Assembly (NCBI GenBank): GCA_026874595.1
Contig: CM049322.1
Coordinates: forward strand, 23,283,400-23,347,399
Source of the DNA: Sipunculus nudus
Taxonomy: Eukaryota > Annelida > Sipuncula > Golfingiida > Sipunculidae
DNA: 64,000 nt
Direction: 5' to 3'
The notes below the pieces were generated by a model. It made no database searches. It was not told the origin of the DNA and was given only the letters and a program-made list of their open reading frames with translations. How positions within the stretch are numbered: the first letter of the stretch is position 1; every line of letters begins with the position of its first letter. A program made the translations under genes and the position numbers. Shown in pieces: positions 30,501 to 40,336 of this stretch.

Positions 30501-33367
30501 CTTGAAGGTGACCAATATGGTCTCATATACTGGAGATGTGAAAGAGAACAATTCTTCCATCCCTAATTCATTTTATGAAACACTACGCAACTACGTTTGA
30601 TATGCTTAATTTTACGAGAGACTTGTCTAACAAATAAACCAAGGCTTGATCTTTGCGAATATATCAGAATCACATGTGAACGAGGGTGTATTTTTAATAC
30701 GCAGTCTTAATACGCATTTTAATTATACGAACTTTAACATTTCATTTTCCTTAAATCACAAGTTTTAGCATGCATGGGTCATCTTAAGTAGAGAGGTGAA
30801 GGCAAAAGCAAGACGTGTGAGGGAGAGTTTAAACCCGCCATATTTTCCAATTTCTGTGTAAATTTGAAATTATTATCGAATTTCGAAGCAGAGGTTTGCG
30901 CACTTCCAACTGAAGTGAAACTTTGTAATTTAAGGATATTTTGACACTGTTTGGGACCAGTATAGAACGGTTTGCTGAGGCATACAATGATCGGGCAGTC
31001 AAGGACGCCCGCTGGGGAGATGATCTGCTGGAAAGTCTCAGGAAATGCTTGGAAGACGCATCAAATTATGAAAAGACAACTGTGGATGACATTAATGTCT
31101 TAGTTGGAAAATTACCTGAGAGCAGGCTGAAGGCAGATGCATATCTTAAAGTGGGAGATAAGCTTTTCCATGAGGGCGTCACTGCTCTGGAACGTGGAAA
31201 CATCAGGCAATGCGCTAGGCAAGTTGATACTAACATCAATCGTTTAAATTTACATTTTTTAACTATATATATGTTTATATATGTATTAATATTATATATA
31301 TATATTCATATGAATTTCCAAATGTTAAAGTAATGTATATAAATATTTTTAAAGGAACATGAAAGAGTGTAATTTTCCAATAGAAGAAGCCAAGAGGTTG
31401 AGCGAAAATAAACAATATTTGTTGGACCGAGCATCAGCATTAGCTGAGAAGGTCAATCGAATGGCCCATGTGGCGGAGTCTGAAAGCCGCCTAGCAGATG
31501 GTCAGTGAGACATTACAATAATAATAATGCATTTATATAGCGTCATACCAAATCACATTGGATCATGGTGCTTTACAATCAAATTCTTATTAATACATGC
31601 CATATTCTATCAAAATCTTTATTTAATTATGAATGTAAACTACAACTACATATATATAGCAATTAGGAGAACAAAATATAATTTACATTACAGGTTTTTA
31701 CAAAGTGTATGATTCCAAACGTAAAAATTTGATACCGGATTTTTTTCATGCAAAATGAATTTTATATGGATATAATTGATATTATGGACTATTATATAAG
31801 AATTAATGGTGTACACGAAGTAGGTATAATGTAAGTTTTTAAAGGTGCCCAATCACCTACCTTTTGAAAAAGAACTTATGTCATATCTGGCTTTTCCTAT
31901 GTGTATATTAATGTTCTAAGGGTAATTTTGGTTGTGAAAAGTTCTTATAAGGACTTAATGAAAGATGTGTGAACCTGTTTATCAACAAAGTTTGTAAACA
32001 CAGCAATGTTGACAAACCGGAAAAAAACAATTAACAAAGCTGGTAGGTTGTATATATGCGTACGCAGAAAGGTCACTTGTTCCAAAACGCCATTGGCTAT
32101 GCTCTGACTTATCTGACTTGCTGCCAGATGCTATGTTGAATTCGTTTTGATTATTTTGACGGACCCCCACATATTATAAACACGTTGATAGAAACAGCAC
32201 AAACAGCCTGTGTGCGGTGATATTCACGTTTTCTGACCTATTTTTATGAAAACTCCAAGGGATTACCTTAAATTTATAAAGGTCAGATATAGATGATTGG
32301 GCCCATTTAAATATGTTTCGTTTTGTCATTTGAGTACTAATTAAGTGAAGAATGACATTGCATCCACCCAAGGGACCCGAGGATCTGGCCTTTCACCTTT
32401 TCTAAACATCCTGATGCATGTAATTACAGGAGACAAACTAATGGATCAGCTGACGTCCCTGCCAGACTCCGAGCTGATGGACCAGATCCTACACATCATT
32501 GACCTTTACCGGTTAGCAGCCACTGTATGTCGTGATGCTGACCCTCTACAACACGCCAAGTGCTTGAGCCGACTCGGCCGAATATTTGATACAGCGGGCC
32601 TAGACAAAAAGGCAAAGGATTCCCACGAAGAGGCCATAAAGCGGGCAGACCAGGCGAGGCCGCCCGTAAATAAAGACAGAGGTAAAACACTAAAATCAAG
32701 TTGGCTTCTCATTTCGGAAGGACGATTTTTTAACATTTTATAACAAAATAATTTAGATAAAAGTACCAAATGATTATGGGACAACATGATAAAAACACTT
32801 GTTTTTCTAACCTGGCAAAAGCAAATATTAATGAATAGAAATCTTATCGCAAACGATAAGGTCGTTTACGATTCTTTATTAAAAATGTGAGAAGGAATTC
32901 CCAGTGTTTACGTATAAATTAAAACAATCTAAAAAGACTGAACACTCCTCTAATGTCGACCGTTTAGGCAAATTTGTCTTGAAGTGCAAAGCAAGATACA
33001 AAGCGGTGTTTTTATAGAGTGGTACAAGGAGAGTATGGAGTACCTCCGTCAGTACAAGGAACAAGAACGACAGAGGGAACAGAAGTATGGTGGCAGGCCA
33101 GGAGGAATTAAAAAGGAGGACCAAGAAAAACTAAGGTCTCTAAGAGGTAAACCAGCCAAGGAAATGATTCGAGCCATTTTTGAATTCTGGCCGTCTAAGC
33201 GAGGGAGCTGTCCCTCATTAGAAAATGAAAGAAAACTTTTCCTACATGCAATCAGACACTACCATCCGGATAAACAAGACAAGTCGCACGGGGAGGAATG
33301 GTACCTGCTGTGTACAGAAATTACAGCTCTACTCAACTCCCTTAACAGAGAGGGGAATCTGACGTAA
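19568..33367 (+). CDS. Gene 2: membrane-anchored charged-helix/TPR-like protein with HPDK tail
   Basis: Sixteen exons are proposed: 19568-19651, 20292-20342, 20568-20612, 20888-20929, 22312-22356, 27167-27208, 27851-27895, 28414-28458, 29170-29214, 29526-29570, 29769-29792, 30034-30284, 30935-31218, 31355-31500, 32430-32681, 33018-33367. In order the product has a transmembrane helix, a basic stop-transfer stretch (KVFRLRRREAAR), about 130 residues of charged helix made of ~15-residue units, TPR-like helices and a C-terminal AIRHYHPDKQ. Phases match at every junction. The likely topology is an outside domain (exons not found upstream) with a cytosolic tail. AATAAA at 33389-33394 may be the poly(A) signal. 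Function is unknown; an Hsp70-linked or scaffold role would be guesswork. Confidence 0.75.
20248..20272. repeat. (GT)n microsatellite
   Basis: About 12 GT units, ending just upstream of the acceptor of exon 20292. Confidence 0.9.
20292..20342 (+). CDS. Gene 2 juxtamembrane basic exon
   Basis: The acceptor TTCTATTACAG and donor GGAC|GTAAGA bound 51 bases, phase 1 in and out. It encodes VFRLRRREAARAEEAG, the positive stop-transfer segment that starts the charged helix. A (GT)13 tract lies just upstream at 20248-20272. Confidence 0.7.
20568..20612 (+). CDS. Gene 2 45-base exon 1 (LIDGDRNEAEERHRE)
   Basis: The acceptor is GATGATATAG and the donor GAAG|GTTAGT. It is phase 1-1 and adds 15 residues to the charged helix. 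Confidence 0.65.
20888..20929 (+). CDS. Gene 2 42-base exon (EILQVRREKERLEE), block A
   Basis: The acceptor is TTATTATAG and the donor GAAG|GTTTGT. It is phase 1-1 and nearly identical to exon 27167-27208 of block B. Confidence 0.7.
21535..21580. repeat. (TA)n microsatellite
   Basis: About 23 TA units, inside the intron between exons 20888-20929 and 22312-22356. Confidence 0.9.
22312..22356 (+). CDS. Gene 2 45-base exon (EIQTLKQEATRKREI), block A
   Basis: The acceptor is GTTCTTCCAG and the donor ATTG|GTTGGT. It is phase 1-1 and is duplicated as 27851-27895. Gypsy 1 starts 119 bases downstream in the following intron. Confidence 0.7.
22475..22641 (+). repeat. Gypsy 1 5' LTR, 167 bases
   Basis: It begins TGTGGTGTCGTGG directly after the AAAGT duplication and ends CATCATAATA. 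The primer-binding site follows as TGGCGACGAAG (22644-22654), the same start as in gypsy 2 (TGGCGACGAG), which suggests the same primer tRNA. Confidence 0.65.
22655..23194 (+). pseudogene. Gypsy 1 Gag, N-terminal part
   Basis: The ATG is at 22655, right behind the primer-binding site. It encodes a retrotransposon Gag/capsid domain (VPWARWKRTFLNYMDASGY, ISEYVATLRELAAPCDF). The frame ends at a TAA (23192-23194) but stays open in the same frame beyond it, so this is a single nonsense change within Gag. Confidence 0.75.
23195..23779 (+). pseudogene. Gypsy 1 nucleocapsid and protease
   Basis: It continues the Gag frame. Two zinc knuckles are visible (CYRCGSVKHLANDANC and CHSCQKVGHYAKVC), then a retropepsin core TMIIDTGATVSLID. 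The frame closes at TGA (23777-23779), where a deletion joins the protease end to the RT start. Confidence 0.8.
23776..25599 (+). pseudogene. Gypsy 1 RT, RNase H and integrase core
   Basis: The RT enters late (NKQIVPMPN; the first fingers motifs are missing) and has TKLDLNSAYHQL, PYGLADLPGSFQ and the catalytic KYLDDVII. RNase H shows VTCDASKKGLGAEL and LKTDHRSL. Integrase has an HHCC zinc finger (HTKAHMGI...DCVFCQ), the first Asp in GIDIMGPF and the second in ITTDNGPQF. It stops at TAA 25597-25599 before the catalytic Glu. Confidence 0.85.
25600..26221 (+). pseudogene. Gypsy 1 integrase C-terminal half
   Basis: The same frame resumes after the stop with TPVYHPQANRATERLNRTVK, where E in ATERLN is the third catalytic residue. 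A frameshift near 25900 moves the remainder (AGDYVRIHLPNKSHKLELAY and GSRWHTNRLVKVR, a GPY/F-like module) into another frame, which ends at 26219-26221. No env-like gene follows. Confidence 0.75.
26654..26698 (+). pseudogene. Dead copy of a 45-base exon, block A
   Basis: This is a copy of exon 28414-28458 with the same 15-codon body (DIQKVIMEESKKRNT). The donor GTTAGT has become CTTAGT, and the acceptor context TTGTAG has become TTGAAG. The reading frame is intact, so loss of splicing signals rather than of coding sequence inactivates it. Confidence 0.7.
27167..27208 (+). CDS. Gene 2 42-base exon (EIGEVRREKERLEE), block B
   Basis: The acceptor is TTTTGTTAAAG and the donor GAAG|GTTTGT. It is phase 1-1 and is the twin of 20888-20929. 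A (CA)n tract follows at 27219-27246. Confidence 0.7.
27851..27895 (+). CDS. Gene 2 45-base exon (EIQTIKREATRKREI), block B
   Basis: The acceptor is TTGTTCTTCCAG and the donor ATTG|GTTGGT. It is phase 1-1 and is the twin of 22312-22356. Confidence 0.7.
28414..28458 (+). CDS. Gene 2 45-base exon (EIQKVIMEESKKRNA), block B
   Basis: The acceptor is TTACCTTGTAG and the donor GCTG|GTTAGT. It is phase 1-1. The twin in block A (26654-26698) has lost its donor. Confidence 0.7.
29170..29214 (+). CDS. Gene 2 45-base exon (EIHNMRMEESKKLDS)
   Basis: The acceptor is TTTTCTTATTAG and the donor AGTG|GTAAGC. It is phase 1-1 and looks like an older copy of the EIQKVIMEESKK unit. Confidence 0.7.
29526..29570 (+). 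CDS. Gene 2 45-base exon (AVTAARKAEQREWIQ)
   Basis: The acceptor is TCTTTTACAG and the donor CAAG|GTAACT. It is phase 1-1. Confidence 0.65.
29769..29792 (+). CDS. Gene 2 24-base microexon (VMEKILHK)
   Basis: The acceptor is TTTTACGTAG and the donor AAAG|GTAATT. It is phase 1-1 and unusually small, but it fits the phase chain and the charged-helix character. Confidence 0.55.
30034..30284 (+). CDS. Gene 2 TPR-like exon
   Basis: The acceptor GTTTGTTGAAG|TT is chosen because phase 1 then continues; the stronger-looking TTATAG at 29944 leads to a stop in every frame. It encodes ELREKGNAYFTLVDKAIDDN and LDLAVTSYKEALDHSSDKRD, a TPR-like hairpin equivalent to gene 1 exon b. The donor is AAAAAG|GTAAAT. 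Confidence 0.65.
30285..30934 (+). other. Intron of gene 2, no other content
   Basis: This GT-AG intron is AT-rich. The open stretch 30289-30600 shows no recognisable domain and is treated as chance. Confidence 0.6.
30935..31218 (+). CDS. Gene 2 helical exon with a GC donor
   Basis: The acceptor is TTTAAG|GAT, and the exon is phase 0 in and phase 2 out. It ends GCTAG|GCAAGT, a GC-AG intron where gene 1 has CGGAG|GTGAGA. It encodes LKVGDKLFHEGVTALERGNI, parallel to gene 1 exon c. Confidence 0.7.
31355..31500 (+). CDS. Gene 2 exon with CNFPIEEAKRLS signature
   Basis: The acceptor is TTTTTAAAG|G and the donor GATG|GTCAGT. It is phase 2 in and phase 1 out, the same length and phase as gene 1 exon d. 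Confidence 0.75.
32430..32681 (+). CDS. Gene 2 exon aligned to gene 1 exon e
   Basis: The acceptor is TGTAATTACAG|GA and the donor AGAG|GTAAAA, phase 1-1. It contains LSRLGRIFDTAGLDKKAKDS, a recognisable TPR-like A/B helix pair (LxxLGxxFxxxGxxxxA). Confidence 0.75.
33018..33367 (+). CDS. Gene 2 last exon with HYHPDKQ motif
   Basis: The acceptor GTGTTTTTATAG|AG starts EWYKESMEYLRQY, which aligns with DWIKISKECLREF in gene 1; an earlier acceptor at 32984 is in the same frame but less likely. A charged linker (EQERQREQKYGG) leads to LFLHAIRHYHPDKQ and WYLLCTEITALLNSL, then TAA. AATAAA follows 22 bases later. Confidence 0.8.
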
Positions 33368-33399
33368 AATACAGCTATGACGTATCTGAATAAAGTGGC

Positions 33400-34500
33400 C
33401 CATCCGCTATTTATAAAATACGACCTGCGTTTATCAGAAACTTAGCTATATCATTACTTCGATCACGTGTGCAAATACGAAACACTACATTCCTGTTAAA
33501 ACCATTCCTACTGAATATCCAGGTTGTGCATATGTGTGGCTCTCATATTTATATAAAGATTATTATCATATTATAATTATTCATTTTTATGTGACTTGAT
33601 GCCCAGAGAAGTGTACTGACACACAAGGCAGAATCTGACTAACGAGTATAAAACTGTGCTAGTTAGGCTTTGTGGACGTCAAAATCTGCCACTCATAATG
33701 CACTGGGGCTTCTAAATACACCAGCGGCCCACCGTCCCACAATGCCTTAATGGAAGAGGTTCGTTTGGAGTTGGAATTACCTCTGGCAGAAGAGATGTGT
33801 CCTGTTGAAAGGCAGATACAAGCGTTATCTATAGTCAGCAAGAAAAACGTCCACACAATAAACTGCTACCTCTCTCAATGGATCCCCTGTTTTGGGTATA
33901 GGTTTCAGGTGGAGCCCTTTGGTTTTCCTACCACTACAAATAAAAATGTTTGTTGAACATCACCCCAAGGCTGCTCTATACATTTTTTCTATGAGAGCGA
34001 ACTGCTTTGTAAGAGTGCTGATTTCCGTACCTGTGCTGTCAGTCGTTTCATTCAGCATTTTTAGATGGCGCTTTTCGACTAAGACACAGGTTAGGCTTGC
34101 TCCATAAATAATGGAAAATTATTTGTGATTTAAGCTGAATATGCACCCAGTATTTATCAGGCATTTACTCTTATATGTTAACAATATTCCGGTAAAGTTT
34201 TGAGGCATAAAAATTCCAGACAATTTATTATTACATGTCTCTGACGCCTTGGAAAAATATTAAAAGCTGCAAACCAGGGTCAAGGCAGTATGTTGTCGTC
34301 AGGGGTAGATATTTTTACAGAACAAATGGCAACAACCTACGGGGGGACACTATGCACAATAGATAAGAAAGGAGATTTAAGTGACTCCTTAGGCGCATAT
34401 TCAGCTCTGTATAACGATACAAACCGAATGAATACTAAACTTAGTGAAACTGAAACATCTGAAGAATACCCCCTGGCCAAATTGCGTAAAATATAACTGA
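33400..34500. other. Downstream of gene 2, nothing supported
   Basis: A small frame at 33750-33956 (begins MEEVRLELELPLAEE) has no recognised homologue features. The rest is AT-rich spacer. Confidence 0.4.
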
Positions 34501-34539
34501 AAAAGATTCGGTAACTACTATAGAAAATACCTACAGGCC

Positions 34540-35838
34540 TAATGCGAACCTGTGCCATGGGATATACATCAGGTATAATGCTTCCATGCTGCACCTATAC
34601 TTTTCAAGTAAATTTGGGACATTTATATGTACAATGCAAGCACTGAACATTTTGCACCCGAGTACATGCACCAATTAAAACACAAAAATGATTGTAATTG
34701 GCACCACCAGTCTTGTTTACGAGAAAGCAATCAAAGATGTATGGACGTGCAAAATTTCAGGCAGCTTCTTAAAACCTCTCTTGAGTCAGGTGCACTGAGT
34801 AAAATCTTGACCTGCACCTGGATGCACTGAATGAACTCTTGACCTGTACCTGGCTGCACTGAGTGAACTCTTGATCTGTTGCATAATCTGATACAGTTAG
34901 CAGTCTGCCAAAGCTATAAATAGTTCCAGACTGACCTTTGGCCTGTTGCCAATTCTTAAATAGTTGGCAGTCTATTTATAGATACAGACACAATCTTAGC
35001 CTGTCGGTAAATCTGTTTACACATACGGAAAGATTTTGGCTACAATGCTTTTTTTTCAAGCTGACATATCCATAAGATTTTTTATCAAAATGTTTAGAAT
35101 TATAAAAGATGTAGTCCTTTCATTGTAAAAAGCCCAAAAATTCCACCGACAATCATTTAAGTAAACTTGAACAAAGGCCTCCTAATAATCATTTTTGTGC
35201 AGAAGTTCAAACAACAGTTTTTTTTCAGAAGAAGACAATTACAGTTCTTAGTTTGAAATAGGCAAACTAAGGGCAACAAGACCAACTTCAGCTTTCTATG
35301 ACTCTACCAAAATCAATGAACCCAATCTACCCTAGGATAATTCTTGTGAAAAATTTAAAGATTTAGCTTGACAGTAACATCATAAAACATTTTTTATAAA
35401 AAGCTTATTATAAGCTGAAAGAGGCTAAAATTATTAGGTTTTAATCTTAAAAAAACAGGTCTATGTCAGAAAAAAATTTAAATATGACTCATGAGACCAA
35501 CACTGGCACAAAACTTGGTGATGCTAGATCCTGTCGTTTTTTAGATTATTATGTCAGTATGCTTACATGGCCAAATGATTAAGTTCAAATTCCTGTAAAT
35601 CGGCCAAAATTCATTATTCAATATGAATTCAGAGAAGATTTTCAACGGTTTTCAAACTTTTCCCATGTAAAATCAAAGTTAATGCAGGTGGTGCCAAATA
35701 AAGTTCAATCCCACAACATTTCATATGTGACCGATTTTTGCATAAAATTTGTGGGTGCTAGCTCCCGCTATTCCTGAGAAATTCTGGGTAATGAGCTGAT
35801 AACTGATGACCCTTGTAAAAAAGGTTGATGTAGGTGGC
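34540..35838. repeat. Dispersed repeat, copy shared with 61600-62960
   Basis: Shared text includes GCGAACCTGTGCCATGGGAT (34545 on; 61613 on with TATGCAATG), CATCAGGTATAATGCTTCCATG, GTACAATGCAAGCACTGAAC, CAGTCTGCCAA and CAAAATGTTTAGAAT. Gypsy 2 inserted into the end of this copy at a GGTGGCGACACC motif. Confidence 0.7.
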
Positions 35839-36038
35839 TGATGCGTATAAGGTCAATAAGACGGAGAAAGACGGACTAGCGTTACTTCGTTTAATCCCGC
35901 CAAGACAAAGATGGCGGTCATCAAAACCAACCAATGAGCACAAAGCTTACATTAACTGCGGTGCTGACGTAATGACAAAATATAGCAGCCGCTCAAACAT
36001 GCACATGACAACGATGTAAACATAGCAAATACACCACA
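35839..36038 (-). repeat. Gypsy 2 3' LTR
   Basis: It is identical to 40337-40536 except at about four sites, for example GGACTAGCG against GGACTGGCG and AATCCCGCC against AATGCCGCC. Confidence 0.9.
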
Positions 36039-36307
36039 TCTCCCCCTACCCAGAAGAAACTGTACAAAGTCAATGTTCCTTATGGAACCAGCTGTCCATG
36101 GTTTTGTTAACCAATAATGGTATTAATAATAAATGTATCGAGTGTTTCTGAGTTGCTTCTTTTGTTATATGACTGTCTGTAAGTTTAGTTAACCAGTGTT
36201 AATATCGCAATGGAATGGAGTCCTATTTAACCATGATTTAGTACATGCACAAGTGAAACAATGAGTCCATACACTGTCCATAAAGTACGACACATTCAAC
36301 ATTAACA

Positions 36308-37414
36308 TTAAACCATTTCAATTAACCGTTCAGGTGCTTTCCTTGTGCGAACTGATACGCGTGTAGGTAGACTAGTATTATCACTTTTACTGTCCCTTGG
36401 TACGTTAACTTGTTGTTCCGGATCGGCGTGCGATGCAACGGAATCATCGCACACATCAGGAACTTTAGTGCTCTGTTCTCCAACACCAGACTCGGGCACT
36501 GTTGGAGTAGACCATTCGGCCACTGGATCTGACGCATGCGACTCACTCGTAGTTGTAGGAATCGAATCAGTGACAGGCAAATCTGCCTCTCGCGAAAACT
36601 CATCATGTACCTCCTCAGAGGTTGTGGCTAAGTCGCGTCGTATATGATCAACATGCCGTTTCCATAAACGACCATCTGGCAACAACACTAAGTAAGACTT
36701 TGGACCGTTTCGTTCTGCTATTGTCGCAGACCACCACTTCCCCTCCCGTCGAAAGTCCTTGACCAAAACGCGCTCGTCAACGTAAAACTCCCTGAGAGCG
36801 GGTCGTGGACCATATGGAACTGTTTGTCTCCCTTGAGCGGATTCAACGTTATCAGCAACGTGAGGTTTGACTAAAGACAAGCGAGTGCGTAATTCACGTC
36901 CAAGAAACAAACTGGCTGGCGAACAACCCGTAGTCGGATGTTTACTGGAACGATAGGAAAATAAAAAGTTTGCCACTTTTTTGGGAATGGTGAGCTTGCC
37001 TCCCTTGGTGGAGGTAAGATATCGTTTGAACGTCTGTACCATCCTTTCTGCCAAACCGTTACTCGCAGCGTGATACGGTGCCACTTTCACATGTTTGATA
37101 CCACCGGTGCGTAAAAACTGCGCAAACTCCGCACTTCGGAACTGGGGTCCATTGTCACTGACAATGTGAACCAGCAAACCGTATTTAGCGAACAAGTTCC
37201 TCAAAATAGCGATAGTAGACATGGCGGACGTATTGTGAGGCATCCACACTACCTCAGGCCAACGAGAATGCGCGTCAACAATGATAAGGAAATGTTGTTT
37301 GTGAAATTCTGCGTAGTCTATGTGAACTCTGGTCCACGGACGACCAGGCCAGAGCCAAGGCATTAATGACCAGTGTAACTGCAGGCGTGTTTCGGTGATG
37401 TTGACAATGCACAC
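36308..37414 (-). pseudogene. Gypsy 2 integrase core and C-terminal tail
   Basis: All three catalytic residues are visible: D in RVHIDYAEF, D in IVSDNGPQF and E in NGLAERMVQTFKR. A GPY/F-like module (GPKSYLVLLPDGRLWKRH) and a Ser/Thr/Asp-rich tail follow, ending at 36308. It is the best preserved frame of the element. Confidence 0.85.
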
Positions 37415-37883
37415 AATTACGCACAGTACTCTTTATGTCTTTATCAATATTAGGCCACCACATGTGGCTACGTGCTAACTCCTTCATCCGTACAATACCT
37501 GGATGGTTTGCGTGTAGTTCAGCTAAAAGTTCGTACTGATACTTTTGGGGTATGAGTACACGAAGACCCCATAAAAGACAATTTTGCTCACATGCAAGTT
37601 CGTATTTCTTGTAGAAAGAGGGTTTGAGTCGTGCATCCTGAACCTCACTAGGCCATTCCGATTTAACAAAGTCTAACACTTGGCGCAGAACCGGATCCAC
37701 CGTTGTTGCTTTGCTAATCTCTTTGTGGGTTACTGGTAAACACTCAATTAATCGTTCTTCGACGTGGAAAATGTCCTCATCTGTGTTTGACACAGGCAAT
37801 GGTAGTCTTGACAATGCGTCGGCCACAGCGTTTTTTTTGTAAGGAATATACCTTATTGTGTAGTCATAAGCGGCTAAGATCAC
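37275..37883 (-). pseudogene. Gypsy 2 RNase H end and integrase zinc finger
   Basis: It starts in the RNase H tail (NAVADALSRLPLP) and includes the integrase HHCC finger (HANHPGIVRMK ... NCVHCQ). It drifts out of frame after that. Confidence 0.8.
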
Positions 37884-37909
37884 GGCCCATCTCTGCAGTC
37901 TAAGAGCGG

Positions 37910-38329
37910 TTAACGAAGGAATTGCGGTTTTGGGTCCAAAATTCTCTCTAACAGCTTGTGATCGGTAAGGATAGTGAAATGCCGTCCATACAAGTACATG
38001 TGAAAACGCTTTAACCCAAAGATAATAGCTAAGGCTTCTTTGTCGATTTGACCATACTGCTTTTCGTGTTTGTTGAGCGTTCTCGATGCATAAGCAATAG
38101 GCTGTTTGGATCCGTCATCGTAAACATGCATAATAACTGCCCCTAAACCATAGGGTGACGCGTCAACTGAAAGTTCTACTGCACGACCTGAGTCGTAATG
38201 TGCAAGTATAGTGTCCGTAGTCAATGCTTGCTTAACTGTAGCAAACGCTGAATCACGTGTACACTCCTTTGCCCATTTCCAGGGTTTATCTCCAATTAGT
38301 TCATACAACGGATGAGCTAAACCTGACAA
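37910..38329 (-). pseudogene. Gypsy 2 RNase H
   Basis: LSVDASPYGLGAVIMH holds the first acidic site, followed by PIAYASRTLNKHEKQYGQID and FTILTDHKLL. The frame breaks at 37910 before the YDYTIRYIP region. Confidence 0.8.
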
Positions 38330-38344
38330 GTTCGGAATGAAACT

Positions 38345-38725
38345 GCTCAGTCACTTCCAGTGACTAGTACATCGTCTAACATAACACACTCCTTGCAGAC
38401 CAGCTAACGCCTGAACCATAAATCTCTGCCATTTCGTAGGACTCGACGAAATACCAAACGGTAGGCGCGTGTAGCGAAATAGTCCTTTATGCGTATTGAT
38501 AGTACACAACTTCTGTGAGTCGGAATCCAACAACATTTGCTGGTAAGCACATCGAAAATCAATCTTGGAAAAACGTTTACCTCCGGCGAGGTTACTGCGA
38601 ATCTCCTCAGCGGATGGAATCGGAAACTGTTCAGTATGTATAGCTTGGTTTACTGTTACTTTATAGTCTCCGCATAGTCGTACTGTACCGTCGACCTTTG
38701 GTACACACACCAAGGGGTGGCCCAA
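38345..38725 (-). pseudogene. Gypsy 2 RT fragment
   Basis: It has VCVPKVDGTVRLCGDYKVTV, RFSKIDFRCAYQQMLLD and LPFGISSSPTKWQRFM. At the catalytic site a frameshift replaces the expected xxDD reading, and the adjacent frame reads MLDD instead of YLDD. The RT thumb is missing: the sequence jumps from just after the active site (about 38352) to the pre-RNase H segment. Confidence 0.8.
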
Positions 38726-38771
38726 TCACTGATTTCTACTGGCACTATGATGCCTTCGTCTTGCATTCGTT

Positions 38772-39044
38772 TTAATTCGGCCTCAACTGCCGGGCGTAAC
38801 GCAAACGGAACAGGACGTGCCTTCTGAAACACGGGTCTGACATCGTCCTTCGTGTGTAATTTAGCACTGTTCCTAGACCTGTTTCAAATATTTCACTGTA
38901 CCGTTTCTTAAGGGTCTCAACGTTCTCAGCATAAACAGCGTATTGTCCCTGTGAGAACAATGACTTCCAATCAATCTTAATCTTGCTTAACCAAGATCTA
39001 CCCAATAAAAGCGGTGCATATTTATCAGCATGTACAACAATCAA
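38772..39044 (-). pseudogene. Gypsy 2 protease-RT linker
   Basis: It contains PLLLGRSWLSKIKIDW, the usual LLGRxWL segment that follows retropepsin in this clade, then a region before the RT fingers. It is out of frame with both neighbours. Confidence 0.7.
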
Positions 39045-39523
39045 CGATAGGGAAGTTCTTGTCCATCATATGCTACATCAATCATAATTTCACCAGCAAC
39101 ATCTAGAGGTGTGCCTCTATACGTATGATAAGTCATATTGACTGGGCGTAGCGCCAAGTATCTAAAATGTTGATTATAATCCTTGAAATTCAATACAGAA
39201 ACTGCCGCCCCCGTATCTAATTCCATCTCAATAGGAATCCCTTCTAACTGCACTGAAACTTTAAAACTGGGAGCCGCAGTCTTACAAGCATCTCCAGCAA
39301 CTTCAAACACTGAGTCCAGCATAGCGGGTATACTTGTTTCAACGGTAGGCCTATCATCCCGAGTATCCTCTGTGTAATGAACCCTTCTGGGCTGACGAGA
39401 TTTAAACCAGGACCTGCACTCTGACTGTAAATGTCCTGTCTTGTGACACTTGAAACATTCAGCATTTTTATACCTGCATTCCTCTCTACGGCGATTCTGG
39501 AGACCACAGCGATTACAACGCAT
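39041..39523 (-). pseudogene. Gypsy 2 nucleocapsid and protease
   Basis: It is offset from Gag by a frameshift. The zinc knuckle CFKCHKTGHLQSEC is complete, and a preceding CNRCGLQNRRREEC is degenerate (no His). The protease core is EMELDTGAAVSVLN. It closes after GQELPYR. Confidence 0.8.
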
Positions 39524-40178
39524 CCTTTGAGGTTTCGACTTCGATTGGGCATTTATGGTAGTGTCTCTGGGAGTTTTGACTAGTAGAATGAAATTTAATC
39601 TTGTGCACGTTTATACTACTAGCACCTTCACACTGATGACTTACATTAAGGTCTCTTACATCTTTAGATGCTGCCTCCTGAGCTACAGCCTCATTAACAG
39701 CTTCTTGAAAAGTGAAATTGCTAGACAACAGTTTCTTTTTAATGTTCTCTGACCTTAAGCCACATATGAATCTGTCACGTAGACTCTCTTCTAGCTGATC
39801 TCCCACAAACTCGCAGGTGGCAGCCATCTTTTTCAAATCCCTGACGTAATCCATAACTGACTGGCCCTGTTGTTGTGACGTAGAAAAGAAACGGTATCTC
39901 TCTGCTACTTTAAGTTTAGTAGGCTTAAAATGTCCTTTTAGCAGCTCCGTCAACTGAACATAAGTTCTAGCGCTAGGCGACTGGGGAAACGCCAAATCCT
40001 TCAATATACGATAGCCATCATTACCGATAGAGCTCAGCAGTATTGCTTTGCGTTTTGCAGCATTAGCTTCATTATCGTCAATATCATATGCAATAAAATA
40101 TTGCTCCAACCTTTCAAGGTAGCTTTCAATGTCCCCAGACTGCGTGTCGAACTCGTCAAATGCCGGGCGGGCCGCCAT
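39513..40178 (-). pseudogene. Gypsy 2 Gag
   Basis: The start ATG at 40178 (MAARPAFDEFDTQSGDIES) is favoured over more upstream codons, because those lie in the leader near the primer-binding site. The domain shows IESYLERLEQYFIAYDID and QQGQSVMDYVRDLKKMAATC, typical of K02A2.6-like gypsy Gag. The frame is lost near 39540, just before the zinc knuckle. Confidence 0.8.
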
Positions 40179-40336
40179 GTTGTCTCTCTCCGTGCACGTG
40201 TTGCCCAATCTCGTGATGCATTTAAAGTCCAAAACCCACCGTGCTTCTCCATTCCGTAAGCACAAAATTAGACAGAACAAGCGTAGAAACGTAAGGGTCT
40301 GTGATACACGAATCATGAAGATCAACTCGTCGCCAC

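Noticed and set aside
36345-36647. 100-residue + strand frame with a signal-like start
   Set aside because: It is antisense to the well-supported integrase tail of gypsy 2.
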